Of a stretch of 64,000 bases of DNA, positions 45,573 to 54,593 are shown piece by piece. This DNA is from Rhodococcus qingshengii JCM 15477 (GTDB lineage: Bacteria > Actinomycetota > Actinomycetes > Mycobacteriales > Mycobacteriaceae). The notes under the pieces were generated by a model, which made no database searches, was not told where the DNA came from, and saw only the letters and a list, made by a program, of their open reading frames with translations. The position numbers and the translations under genes are program-made. The stretch spans positions 788,501 through 852,500 of the forward strand of contig NZ_CP096563.1 in assembly GCF_023221595.1 (NCBI RefSeq), read 5' to 3'. The first letter of the stretch is position 1, and every line of letters starts with the position of its first letter.

Positions 45573-45675
45573 CCGGCTGGATTCCCGCTGTCCGGGATCG
45601 ACTGTTTCTTTCGGGCGGGTTCGGAGTACGCATGCAGTACAGCGCACGCTTGCATACGACGAACTAGGAGACGGC

Positions 45676-46524
45676 ATGAACAGCCTCGAAGGCAGCTTCG
45701 AAGGAAAAGTTGCACTGATCACCGGCGCCGCACGCGGTCAGGGGCGCGCCCACGCTGTCGCATTCGCGGAGCGTGGCGCGGACATCGTGATCTGCGACCG
45801 GTGCGAGAACAGTGATGTCGTCGCCTACCCCCTCGCAAACGAGGAGGATCTGAAGGAAACCGTTCGTTTGGTGGAAGCCACCGGTCGTCGGTGCATTGCC
45901 GTCAAGGCAGACACTGCTGATCGCGACGCAATGGACGCGCTCGTTGCCCGCGCTGAAGCCGAGTTCGGCCGTGTCGACATCGCCGTCGCGAATGCCGGTG
46001 TGTCCGTGCCCGCTCCGATCACGTCGATGACGTCGGCGCAGTGGAACGAAGTCATCTCGTCGAACCTGACAGGTGTGTTCAACACCGTTGCGGCCGTGTC
46101 AGGTGGAATGGCGGAACGTGGTTACGGTCGCATCATCACGATTTCCTCGATGATGGGTCGCTCCGGTGGCACCCAGATGGCTGCGTACGGCGCCTCCAAG
46201 TGGGGCGTCATCGGTTTGACGAAGAGTGTGTCGCTCGAACTGGCAAACTCGGGTGTGACCGTGAATGCTATTGCACCGGGGAACATCTCGACGCCGATGA
46301 TTCACAACGACATGATGTACGCGATGATGCGGCCTGACCTCGAATCGCCGACGGCAGACGACGTCGAACCCGTGTACGCGACTCTGCATGCGCAGCCGGT
46401 CGGTTGGCTGGATCCCTTCGAGATCACGCGAGTAGTCCTGTTCCTCGCCGCCGACGCGAGTGCCCACATGAGTGGCATCGTGGTTCCTGTCGACGCCGGA
46501 GTCGCCGCTCGCTCGAACGCTTGA
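45676..46524 (+). CDS. short-chain dehydrogenase, carveol-dehydrogenase/mycofactocin-coupled type
   Basis: A 282-residue SDR. The cofactor motif is TGAARGQGRAH, the NNAG equivalent is NAGV, and the catalytic set includes ISSMMG and YGASK. The insertion after strand 2 (DRCENSDVVAYPLA) and the end MSGIVVPVDAGV resemble the mycofactocin-coupled SDRs that hold NAD tightly, such as Rhodococcus carveol dehydrogenase. The substrate is unknown. ATG 45676 has AGGAG seven bases upstream; the longer frame overlaps the hydrolase gene out of phase. It overlaps the MFS gene by four bases. Confidence 0.88.
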   Translation: MNSLEGSFEGKVALITGAARGQGRAHAVAFAERGADIVICDRCENSDVVAYPLANEEDLKETVRLVEATGRRCIAVKADTADRDAMDALVARAEAEFGRVDIAVANAGVSVPAPITSMTSAQWNEVISSNLTGVFNTVAAVSGGMAERGYGRIITISSMMGRSGGTQMAAYGASKWGVIGLTKSVSLELANSGVTVNAIAPGNISTPMIHNDMMYAMMRPDLESPTADDVEPVYATLHAQPVGWLDPFEITRVVLFLAADASAHMSGIVVPVDAGVAARSNA

Positions 46525-47981
46525 CGGACAAGACCGTTCGCGCGAAAGCGCGGACCGGGTGGGTCGTCGGCGTCCTGAGTCTGAGCGGCGTGGTGGTCGC
46601 GCTGCAACAGACCTTGGTGGTGCCGGTGCTGCCTGCGTTCGCGACGGCATCGGGAGTATCGTCGGCCACCGCTTCGTGGCTGGTGACCTCGACATTGCTG
46701 ACCGGTGCCGTCGCGACCCCTCTCATCGGCAGACTCGCCGACATGTTCGGAAAGCGCGCGATGATGCTCGTCTGCCTTGCCGTGATGATCGTCGGCTGCA
46801 TGGTTGCTGCGCTCAGCCAGAGTTTCTGGTTACTGATCCTCGGACGCTCGTTGCAGGGGTTCGCGACGGCACTTCTGCCCGTCGGAATCAGCATCATGCG
46901 CGATGTCCTTCCTCCGGAAAAGCTCAGTGGTGCAGTAGCTCTCATGAGTGCGACGTTGGGGATCGGCGGCATGTTCGGTATGCCGATGGCGGGGGTGATC
47001 TCGGCGCACTGGGGGCTACCCGCGCTTTTCTGGGTCACCGGTGGATTCGGGGTCGTACTGATAGTCGTCTTGCCTCTGGTGGTGCCGGAATCGGCTGTGA
47101 AGAGTCGCGGACGCTTCGACTTTCTGGGAGCCACAGTCCTCACGCTCGCTATGACTGCACTGCTGCTGGCCGTTTCGAAAGGAACCGAATGGGGCTGGGC
47201 AAGCCCCGAGGTTCTGGTTCTGATCGCGTCCGGCGTGGTCTTGCTCTGTGGATGGATTCCGTGGGAACTGCACACGCCGGCACCGCTGGTCGATCTGCGG
47301 ACTTCCCTTCGCGCTCCGATTCTGGTTTCGAACGTCTGCGCAGTATTACTCGGTTTTGCCATGTTCATCAGCGCGTTGGCGGCAACGCAGGAACTTCAGT
47401 TGCCCCTGGCGTCGGCGGACGGTCTCGGACTCTCGGCTGCCGAAGCCGGACTGGCGATGATGCCGGGCGGAGTCCTGATGATCGGATTGGCGCCGGTGTC
47501 GTCGAAGGTGACGAGGCGATGGGGAGCGAAGGCCACGTTGGCCTCAGGAGCGATCGTCATCGCAATCGGATACGTCTTGCGTGTGCTGTTGACGCCGACG
47601 CTGGTCAATATCGTGATCGGCGCTGCCGTGGTATCGGCCGGTGTGGCATTTTCCCTGGCAGCCATGCCGACTCTGATCACCGAATCTGCGCCGATCCATC
47701 AGACTGCCTCGGCCAACGGATTCAACAGCCTGCTCCGTTCGGTCGGTACCTCCACCGGAAGCGCCGTTGCGGCAGCGGTATTGGCCGGTTCGACGGTGGT
47801 GATCGGTGCGAGCGCTGTGCCGACCCTGCATTCGTTCGCGGTTTTGTACTGGATCGGAGCGGGCGTATCGGCACTGGCGGCCGCGGTGACCTTGGCAGTG
47901 AGGGTGGAGCGGACGGGGGCGGTATCGCGGCCCGAGTTACCAATTGCCGCTGAAACCGATGGCGCAACGAAGATCGGGTGA
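46521..47981 (+). CDS. MFS transporter, DHA2 (EmrB/QacA) type
   Basis: A 486-residue membrane transporter with 12-14 hydrophobic segments. The loop 2-3 motif GRLADMFGKRAMM and the antiporter stretch LGRSLQGFATALLPVG mark it as a drug-proton antiporter of the DHA2 group. The start is probably TTG 46521, which overlaps the SDR stop as TTGA; upstream residues of the open frame are arginine-rich and antisense-like. Coupling to the SDR suggests it exports the product or substrate of that enzyme. It shares a strong terminator with the converging glucanase gene. Confidence 0.88.
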   Translation: MTDKTVRAKARTGWVVGVLSLSGVVVALQQTLVVPVLPAFATASGVSSATASWLVTSTLLTGAVATPLIGRLADMFGKRAMMLVCLAVMIVGCMVAALSQSFWLLILGRSLQGFATALLPVGISIMRDVLPPEKLSGAVALMSATLGIGGMFGMPMAGVISAHWGLPALFWVTGGFGVVLIVVLPLVVPESAVKSRGRFDFLGATVLTLAMTALLLAVSKGTEWGWASPEVLVLIASGVVLLCGWIPWELHTPAPLVDLRTSLRAPILVSNVCAVLLGFAMFISALAATQELQLPLASADGLGLSAAEAGLAMMPGGVLMIGLAPVSSKVTRRWGAKATLASGAIVIAIGYVLRVLLTPTLVNIVIGAAVVSAGVAFSLAAMPTLITESAPIHQTASANGFNSLLRSVGTSTGSAVAAAVLAGSTVVIGASAVPTLHSFAVLYWIGAGVSALAAAVTLAVRVERTGAVSRPELPIAAETDGATKIG

Positions 47982-48006
47982 GTCGACGGACTCACCCGAT
48001 CTTCGT
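47967..48006. terminator. bidirectional terminator between MFS and GH71 genes
   Basis: Perfect 18-bp stem (arms 47967-47984 and 47989-48006) with loop GACG. It covers the MFS stop codon and ends six bases before the converging glucanase stop. Confidence 0.9.
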
Positions 48007-48011
48007 CACCG

Positions 48012-49574
48012 TTATCTCCGACTGGAATCGACCAGGTACTCGAGATTCTGGTTGTACGGCGTGGCCGTCACCGCCGCGTGCGAACTCACCCGAGACACCT
48101 CGGTAGTGCCGCGAACGACAGAGGCCTTGATGGAACCTACTTTCAACGGGGCGATGCAGCTGCTCATCCCGGCCGGGGCATTGCAGGTGGTTGTCGTGGT
48201 TCCCACCGTCACTTTGACGACCGCCGGCGCCGTCAAGAAGGAAAGGACTTCGACGGTATCGCGAGCGGGGGATGACCATTGGCGCAGTGTCATAGGGGCA
48301 GCAGAGCGATTGACGGGGACCGCGGAGACCGACTGATTGCGGTAGATGAGATACGCGGTGTCGCGAACAATCGCGGCTGAGGCGCCGGAGCGGAAGCTGT
48401 ACAGCCCGTAGGAACTCATGTCGAGTAACGCGCGCCCATGACCGGCGCTGGGTGCGAACGACGTTCCCTCGCTGTAGTCGTTCCAGGTGACGAGCTGTAC
48501 CCATTCACTGTTGGACGCAATCGCAATCTGCCACATGTTCTGCAGATTCTGTGAATTCTGTGCCTCGTCGTAGATCGACTGACTTGGACGAACATCTTGG
48601 AAGGCGACTGGTTGCATCCATATCTTTCCCAAGGAGTGAGCGGCAGCGGCAAGTCCCATCGGAGAGTTCGGGTTCGATCCCGAGAGCGGATTTCCTGCCG
48701 GATTTCGATTACCCCAATTCGACATCCCGTAGCTGATCGATGCAAAAGAATTCCGGTTGGCTGCAGCGTCGAGGAAAACCGGAACAAATGCCACATTTAT
48801 TCCGTAAGAATTTTTCATAATAGTGATGAACTCCGACCACCAGCCCGCAGTCTTGTTTTCGGCAAGAAATGGCGAGATCACTAGTCGTCCGTCGCTCAAT
48901 TTGAACGATGATGCCATGGTCGAATACGGTTTCATCTCTGCTGCCATTTGAGCTGCGGTCATGTTTTTGAACGCGCCGTTCATATCAGGCATGAGCATGA
49001 TCTTGAAATTCGGATCGACTGCTGCGGCCGCTTTGATCAGGGCTGTGGGCACGGTGGAACCCCACCAACTGGTGTCGGTTGCCTTGGCGATGATGTCGAC
49101 GGAGAATCCGTCGATGCCCGCGGCGATTGCCGAACGAACTTCGTTTTCGAGGTCGCGTTGGCGCCACTGCGTATCGGCGATGGGTTGCCGCGGTGTCGGC
49201 CGATCGCGGAGGAATCCTCCGTAGCGAACGTGTTTGTTGTTCTCGCCGTTGACCGTAAGATATTGTGTCGCATAGTAATCGCCAGACGGATTCGCATTGT
49301 CGATCGAAACCGGATAGGGCGGGAAGTAGTGAGCGAAAACCAACTTTCCGTTCAGTGCTGACTTGGGTGGAATGTCGAAGGGCAGCGCTGCAGATTCAGG
49401 ATTCGCCGAGAACGAGGCCGGCGTGTACGTCGACGCGGAGCGTGGTTGTGTGTTGTACGCGGCGATCAGTGCGGCCGCGACAATCACGGCCAGGGTGAAG
49501 CAGATGGTCTCGAAGGAATATTTCGCCGTTTTTCGGATCCACGGAGTTCGGATGTATCGAGTTCTGATACTCAT
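48012..49574 (-). CDS. membrane-anchored GH71 endo-1,3-alpha-glucanase
   Basis: A 520-residue exported glycoside hydrolase of family 71 (mutanase), which cuts alpha-1,3-glucan. One hydrophobic N-terminal segment (about 22-45) acts as signal anchor. The catalytic barrel follows with HYFPPYPVSIDN, GIDGFSVDIIAKA, MLMPDMNG and the highly typical VQLVTWNDYSEGT. A C-terminal beta domain (about 410-520) has a CNAPAGMSSC pair. ATG 49574 is used; the frame stays open 130 codons further but that part is not protein-like. The gene is visibly richer in A/T and in rare codons than its neighbours, which suggests transfer. Confidence 0.87.
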   Translation of the reverse strand: MSIRTRYIRTPWIRKTAKYSFETICFTLAVIVAAALIAAYNTQPRSASTYTPASFSANPESAALPFDIPPKSALNGKLVFAHYFPPYPVSIDNANPSGDYYATQYLTVNGENNKHVRYGGFLRDRPTPRQPIADTQWRQRDLENEVRSAIAAGIDGFSVDIIAKATDTSWWGSTVPTALIKAAAAVDPNFKIMLMPDMNGAFKNMTAAQMAAEMKPYSTMASSFKLSDGRLVISPFLAENKTAGWWSEFITIMKNSYGINVAFVPVFLDAAANRNSFASISYGMSNWGNRNPAGNPLSGSNPNSPMGLAAAAHSLGKIWMQPVAFQDVRPSQSIYDEAQNSQNLQNMWQIAIASNSEWVQLVTWNDYSEGTSFAPSAGHGRALLDMSSYGLYSFRSGASAAIVRDTAYLIYRNQSVSAVPVNRSAAPMTLRQWSSPARDTVEVLSFLTAPAVVKVTVGTTTTTCNAPAGMSSCIAPLKVGSIKASVVRGTTEVSRVSSHAAVTATPYNQNLEYLVDSSRR

Positions 49575-50014
49575 GGCACAGTCAGCCTTTCTCGATCCCC
49601 CGAAGTGTGAGTCTTCCCCGCGTGCACTGAATCGGTGATTCAATTCTTTTCGGCCTCTGTCTGATTTGTAATTCGAGATTCGACACCATAAGTCAACCGT
49701 CACCGGCCCGAGTGTCACTTGCTGAACGAGTGTAACGCTGCCGCGTTCATCATGAATACCTGAAAGCGGTCTTTGTTCAAGAATTTCGGGTTTTTCTTTC
49801 CGGTATATATCCGTCGAAAGGTCGGTGAAATTTATCGGCTGTATTGGACAGGACTGGGAGGTGTGGTCTGTTCCGTACCTCGTGGCCGAAAGGCACCGGC
49901 GAAACCAGGGAGGTGATTGCAGCCGGGCAACTGACGAAATTTCCTGGAATGTGTCGGCCTCCTGGGTCACACTGGGGAACGGACTACCGACGGATTACCG
50001 ACGCGGGAGGGCTC
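49575..50014. other. 440-bp intergenic region, AT-rich on its left side
   Basis: Divergent promoter region of the glucanase and the DrrA-type gene. The left half is clearly AT-rich. The right half has a GCC-GAAA-GGC mini-hairpin near 49885 and purine-rich blocks, possibly a structured leader. I recognise no riboswitch and no gene. Confidence 0.4.
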
Positions 50015-50971
50015 ATGACCGAAGCGATTGTGGCCGAGGGGCTGGTCAAGAAGTACGGCGACGTCACGGCATTGGACGGCATCGACCTGGAAGTGCGCGA
50101 GGGTTCGGTGATGGCTCTGTTGGGCCCCAACGGCGCCGGAAAAACCACTGCGGTAAGGATATTCACGACGCTGCTCATTCCCGACGGTGGACGCGCCAAG
50201 GTTGCCGGGCTGGACGTGGTCGAGGATGCGCGGGCGTTGCGATCCAAGATCGGTGCTTCGGGTCAGTACGCCGCGGTCGACGAGTACCTGACGGGCTATG
50301 AGAACTTGGACATGGTCGGGCGGCTGTATCATCTCGGCGCCCGAAGCAGTAAGGCCCGAGCGCGTGAATTGCTCGCGCAGTTCGATCTCGTCGAGGCTGG
50401 AGATCGGCCGGTCAAGGGCTATTCCGGTGGAATGCGGCGACGTCTCGATCTCGCCGGCGCATTGGTTGCTCGGCCACAGGTGTTGTTTCTCGACGAGCCG
50501 ACCACGGGCCTCGATCCTCGGGCGCGACTCGGTCTCTGGGACGTCATCGAAGGGTTGGTGGCTCAGGGGACCACGCTGTTGCTCACGACGCAATACATGG
50601 AGGAAGCCGAGAGGTTGGCCGACCAGATCGCCGTCATCGACCGCGGCTCGGTCATCGCGCGCGGTACTGCAGACCAGTTGAAGGCGCGGGTCGGGGGTGA
50701 GCGCATCGAATTGAGCGTGCACGAGGTCGAACATCTCGACATCGTCCGCGAGGAATTGCGCTCGCTTGCCGTGGGGGACATTCAGGTTCAAGAGAATGTC
50801 CGTCGCGTCACCGTTCCTGTCGACGACGGCACCGACGCGTTGGTCGCGGCGCTGAATCTTCTGTCGGCACGAGGCATCCGCGTATTCGACGTCGGCTTGC
50901 GCAGACCCACTCTCGACGATGTCTTCCTCACACTGACCGGGCACCAGGCTGAACTGGAGGATCAGAAATGA
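50015..50971 (+). CDS. daunorubicin-resistance-type ABC ATPase (DrrA-like)
   Basis: A 318-residue ATPase of an ABC-2 exporter. Walker A is GPNGAGKTT, the signature is YSGGMRRRLD, Walker B is VLFLDEP, and the DrrA-type C-terminal extension (about 225-318) is present. ATG 50015 is preceded by GGGAGG; the open frame back to 49844 is not protein-like. It overlaps the permease gene by four bases, and a TetR gene follows, so the three likely form one self-regulated efflux operon. The compound exported (drug, lipid or polyketide) is unknown. Confidence 0.92.
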   Translation: MTEAIVAEGLVKKYGDVTALDGIDLEVREGSVMALLGPNGAGKTTAVRIFTTLLIPDGGRAKVAGLDVVEDARALRSKIGASGQYAAVDEYLTGYENLDMVGRLYHLGARSSKARARELLAQFDLVEAGDRPVKGYSGGMRRRLDLAGALVARPQVLFLDEPTTGLDPRARLGLWDVIEGLVAQGTTLLLTTQYMEEAERLADQIAVIDRGSVIARGTADQLKARVGGERIELSVHEVEHLDIVREELRSLAVGDIQVQENVRRVTVPVDDGTDALVAALNLLSARGIRVFDVGLRRPTLDDVFLTLTGHQAELEDQK

Positions 50972-51768
50972 CCGTGCAGATGGCGCTCGAAGACGGTTTG
51001 ACCATCGCCAGGCGAAACTTGATCAAGATCAAGCGCGTTCCGGATCTGCTGGTGTTCACCACTTTGTCGCCGATCATGTTCGTGCTCTTGTTCGCGTATG
51101 TGTTCGGCAGTGCGATCTCCGTCCCGGGCACGTCGTATCGAGAATTCCTGATCGCCGGAATCTTCACGCAGACGGTCATATTCGGTGCTACCTGGACTGG
51201 TTTGGGGATGGTCGAAGACATTCAGAAAGGAATCATCGACAGATTTCGATCGCTGCCCATGGCTCCGTCTGCCGTGCTGACAGGCCGAACATCGAGTGAC
51301 GTGTTGATCAACGTCATCAGTTTGGTGGTCATGTCGTTGACCGGTCTTCTGGTCGGGTGGCGGATTCACTCCAGTTTCCTCGAAGCGGTGGCGGGTTATG
51401 CGCTGCTTCTGTTCTTCGCGTACGCGTTGTCGTGGGTCATGGCTGTTGTCGGGCTTTGGATCCGGACGCCTGAGGTATTCAACAACGCGAGCTTCATCGT
51501 CATCTTTCCGCTGTCGTTCATCGCGAACACTTTTGTCGAGACCACCAATCTTCCCGGCCCGCTCAAAGTGATCGCCGAATGGAATCCGGTGTCGGCGGTT
51601 ACCCAGGCGGTGCGTGAATTGTTCGGCAATACCAATCCTGCGATGACGGTTCCGGATGCGTGGCCACTGCAGAATCCGGTCATTGCGTCGTTGTTGTGGA
51701 CTTTCGGTTTGCTGATCGTCTTCGTGCCGTTCGCTATTCGTCGGTATCAGAAGGCAGTCAGCCGCTGA
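50968..51768 (+). CDS. ABC-2 type permease (DrrB-like)
   Basis: A 266-residue membrane subunit with six hydrophobic segments. Family-like stretches include TLSPIMFVLLFAYVFG, DRFRSLPMAPSAVLTGR and LPGPLKVIAEWNPVSAVTQAVRELFG (the last seen in part as EWNPVSAVTQAVRELFG). It pairs with the preceding ATPase to form an exporter in the plasma membrane. Start by ATGA overlap. A TetR gene begins 31 bp downstream. Confidence 0.92.
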   Translation: MTVQMALEDGLTIARRNLIKIKRVPDLLVFTTLSPIMFVLLFAYVFGSAISVPGTSYREFLIAGIFTQTVIFGATWTGLGMVEDIQKGIIDRFRSLPMAPSAVLTGRTSSDVLINVISLVVMSLTGLLVGWRIHSSFLEAVAGYALLLFFAYALSWVMAVVGLWIRTPEVFNNASFIVIFPLSFIANTFVETTNLPGPLKVIAEWNPVSAVTQAVRELFGNTNPAMTVPDAWPLQNPVIASLLWTFGLLIVFVPFAIRRYQKAVSR

Positions 51769-51798
51769 CCTGGTGATTCCGGCCGGTAGGGTGGATAT

Positions 51799-52428
51799 GT
51801 GCCGGAGCCCGATCGCATCGACAAACGCAGCCTGAGATACGCCGGGCGACGTGAGGAGTTGCTCGACGCGCTGACCCGCTACGTCATCGACAACGGTGTC
51901 GGGGAATTGACGGTGAGGCAGCTCGCCAAGGCCGTGGGTGTGTCGCATGCGTCGTTGCTCAACCATTTCGATAGCAAGGAGAATCTGCTCTCCGAGGTCA
52001 TCGAGAACATGCGTGGTGAGTCCATTCCGATTGCGGTGCCGATGAAACCGGGGGTCGATCCGGCGACAGTGCTGACTGCGTGGTGGACCGAACGTACGAC
52101 GCCGGAGGTCCTGCCGCGGTTCCGGGTGATGGTCGAGATCTACGCCCTCGCGCTCGGCGACCGCGACCGCTACGGACGGTTCCTGGACCGTTTTGTGGGC
52201 GATTGGATCGAGGCACTGGAAGCCGGTCTACGACAAGCGGGTTGCCCCGAGGACGATGTTGCCTCTGTCGCTACTCTGTTGCTCTCGCAAATGCGGGGTC
52301 TGTCGATGGATCTTCTGGCCACCGGGGACCGGGCCCGCGTCGATCGCGCGTTCGGGCTTTTTGTCGACGGCTTTGCCGCCCGCGCTCGGGAGTGGTCCAC
52401 GCCAGGATCCGATCGCCTTCAACGCTGA
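51799..52428 (+). CDS. TetR family regulator of the DrrAB-like exporter
   Basis: A 209-residue regulator. The helix-turn-helix is near residues 36-60 (LTVRQLAKAVGVSHASLLNHF). The larger C-terminal domain would bind an inducer. Its position directly behind the exporter genes suggests it represses them in response to the transported compound. The start is GTG 51799. Its 3' end overlaps the converging methyltransferase gene by ten bases. Confidence 0.87.
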   Translation: MPEPDRIDKRSLRYAGRREELLDALTRYVIDNGVGELTVRQLAKAVGVSHASLLNHFDSKENLLSEVIENMRGESIPIAVPMKPGVDPATVLTAWWTERTTPEVLPRFRVMVEIYALALGDRDRYGRFLDRFVGDWIEALEAGLRQAGCPEDDVASVATLLLSQMRGLSMDLLATGDRARVDRAFGLFVDGFAARAREWSTPGSDRLQR

Positions 52429-53213
52429 CCGATCACCACGGTCGACGCGGTCTCGCTGTAGGTTGCTACCCGAGTGAGAAACCCTCCCCGAGTGAATGTT
52501 TCAACAGTCATTTCGACCTGCTCCGTACTCGTCTCGACGAGAAGACAGCCACCCGGTCGTAGCCACGGCGCGGCGTCCGCGATGATGCGACGCTGCAGGT
52601 CCAGTCCGTCGGTACCGCCGTCCAACGAGACCAGCGGTTCGTGAAGACGGGCTTCGGGCGGCATCAGCCTGATCGATTCGGTGGGGACGTAAGGTGCATT
52701 GGCGACGACGACATCCACGCGACCGAGTAATTTCGTCGGCAGTGGTCCGAATAAATCGCCCTCGAGTACACGCTCGGGCGGTGTGATGTTTCGGCGAGCG
52801 CACCGCACTGCGGCCGGTTCCACGTCTACCGCGTACAAATCGACGGCGTCGAGCGTCGACTGCAGGACAGCACCGACAGCTCCTGAGCCGCAACACATGT
52901 CGACGACGACGCTTCCTGTGGTGACAAGTGAGCAGGCCTGCCGGGCGAGGAACTCGGTGCGCCGGCGTGGGACGAAGACTCCGGAGTCGATGTGAATGCG
53001 CAAGCCGCAGAACTCGGCCCATCCGAGGACGGGCTCGAGTGGTTCGCCGGCAACTCGTCGGTCGACCATCGCGTCGAGTTCATCGCGAGAGCGTGCGGTG
53101 TGAAGAAGTAGGCGAGCCTCGTCTTCGGCGAAGACGCAACCTGCTGCTCGGAGGATCGCGGCCACCGACTTCTGCTGCGAAGCAGGAAAGGTCGGGAGAT
53201 CAGGTGCTGACAT
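52419..53213 (-). CDS. PrmC/HemK-like N5-glutamine methyltransferase
   Basis: A 264-residue SAM-dependent methyltransferase resembling release-factor methyltransferase PrmC. The SAM loop is VDMCCGSGAVGAVL, an acidic VDVEPAAVRCARRN follows, and the substrate motif reads NAPYVPT where classical PrmC has NPPY. This is a recognised side branch, so the glutamine target may differ from release factors. ATG 53213 (MSAPDL) is the probable start; an upstream GTG/ATG at 53255 is open. It stands alone. Confidence 0.85.
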   Translation of the reverse strand: MSAPDLPTFPASQQKSVAAILRAAGCVFAEDEARLLLHTARSRDELDAMVDRRVAGEPLEPVLGWAEFCGLRIHIDSGVFVPRRRTEFLARQACSLVTTGSVVVDMCCGSGAVGAVLQSTLDAVDLYAVDVEPAAVRCARRNITPPERVLEGDLFGPLPTKLLGRVDVVVANAPYVPTESIRLMPPEARLHEPLVSLDGGTDGLDLQRRIIADAAPWLRPGGCLLVETSTEQVEMTVETFTRGGFLTRVATYSETASTVVIGQR

Positions 53214-53422
53214 GAGAGAGCCTTTCGGCCTCCTGATCTCGCGGGGGACCTGCACGTATCGAACACCGCCACCCTACCCGAGCAGGCGTGTCACGACGGT
53301 CGATGCGGAGCGGGAATTTAGGTTGACCAAATGGTAAGGCTGTTCTATGGTCTGAACTCGATCAGCTGATGTGGGGCCGATCACCACATATGCATCGTCA
53401 CCGCAATCGGTAGGAGAAGTAC

Positions 53423-54583
53423 GTGAGTAAGCGACTGTGTAGGACGCTCGTCGGACTGAGTGCGAGTGCGTTGGTGGCGTTGACAGTTGCGGCGCCGGCC
53501 GGAGCGGAACCGAACGATGCTCCGGGTGCTGTCGTGAGTCAGGAGTTGCTCGGTCCCGACCGGGTGATCCCGGGTGCCGTGAGCGCAACGAAGGTGACGT
53601 ACTGGTCGACGGGCCCGAAGGATGCGCCGATGACGAGTACCGGTGTGGTGTATCGCCCAGAGGGAGCTCCGCCCGAGGGTGGTTGGCCGATCATCTCCTA
53701 CGCGCACGGGACGGTGGGTGTCGCGGATCAGTGTGCGCCGAGCAGCAGTGTTCCACTCGAACGGACCGCGACGCATCTGGGTCACTGGCTGGAGCAGGGA
53801 TACGCGGTCGTGACCACCGACTACGTGGGGCTCGGAACACCCGGTGTTCACCCGTATCTCGACGGTCGTTCCGCTGCACACAGCGTTGTGGACATGGTGC
53901 GTGCCGCTCGTGCGGTCGACGACGACCTGTCGAGCGCATGGGTTGCGATGGGGCAGTCGCAGGGCGGGCAGGCGACTATGTTCACCGCTTCGCTTGCCAC
54001 TGCTTACGCGCCGGAGTTGGACTACCGCGGCGCTGTCGCCACTGGTGTCCCCTCGAACATCGAGAATCTTCTACCGCTCGGTGGTCCGGCTTTCCCGGCG
54101 CTTCCGCTCAAGGGTTCGACGGTCTACATCGCGAACGTTCTTGACGGACTGCGTGCTTCGCGGCCGGATATCGACATCGACTCGTATCTGACCCCGCTCG
54201 GCAAGACCATCCTCGACGACGTCGAGAACAACATGTGCTACACCGAGGCGCGCACGAAGTACGGCACCGTCACGCTCGGGCAGGTGCTGACGAAGTCGCT
54301 GGACAATCCAGTATTCATGGAGGCTGCGCGTGACCTGCTCACTGTGCCGACCGCAGGATACGACCGCCCGTTCTTCATCGGTCAGGGGTTGTCGGACATC
54401 GATGTTCCGGCACCGCTGACACTGAAGTTCGCGGCCGACCTTACTGCCAACGGTGTCGACTTTGCATTCCATACCTATCCCACTGATCATCTGGGAACCG
54501 TTCCGGCTTCGGTTCCAGACAGTACCCCGTTTGTCGCGGCACTGTTCTCTGGTCAACGGCCATGCACCGGAAGCCTCTGCTGA
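53423..54583 (+). CDS. secreted lipase (LIP family)
   Basis: A 386-residue exported alpha/beta hydrolase of the secretory lipase family. The signal peptide ends near AGA-EPNDA (residues 26-30). The nucleophile elbow is GQSQGG; the likely acid is in GLSDIDVP and the histidine in YPTDHLGTVP. Cysteines near residue 112 and at the C-terminus (RPCTGSLC) may form disulfides. It probably hydrolyses triglycerides or other esters outside the cell. It converges with a TetR gene 10 bp downstream. The start is GTG 53423. Confidence 0.9.
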   Translation: MSKRLCRTLVGLSASALVALTVAAPAGAEPNDAPGAVVSQELLGPDRVIPGAVSATKVTYWSTGPKDAPMTSTGVVYRPEGAPPEGGWPIISYAHGTVGVADQCAPSSSVPLERTATHLGHWLEQGYAVVTTDYVGLGTPGVHPYLDGRSAAHSVVDMVRAARAVDDDLSSAWVAMGQSQGGQATMFTASLATAYAPELDYRGAVATGVPSNIENLLPLGGPAFPALPLKGSTVYIANVLDGLRASRPDIDIDSYLTPLGKTILDDVENNMCYTEARTKYGTVTLGQVLTKSLDNPVFMEAARDLLTVPTAGYDRPFFIGQGLSDIDVPAPLTLKFAADLTANGVDFAFHTYPTDHLGTVPASVPDSTPFVAALFSGQRPCTGSLC

Positions 54584-54593
54584 CCAACACCTT

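Noticed and set aside
48668..48685. GGGTTCGATCCCGAGAGC, similar to a tRNA T-arm
   Set aside because: Lies in frame inside the GH71 coding region and no acceptor, D or anticodon arms can be found around it.
49844..50014. Riboswitch or N-terminal extension before the DrrA-like gene
   Set aside because: Purine-rich blocks recall structured leaders but match no consensus I know, and the extension is not protein-like.
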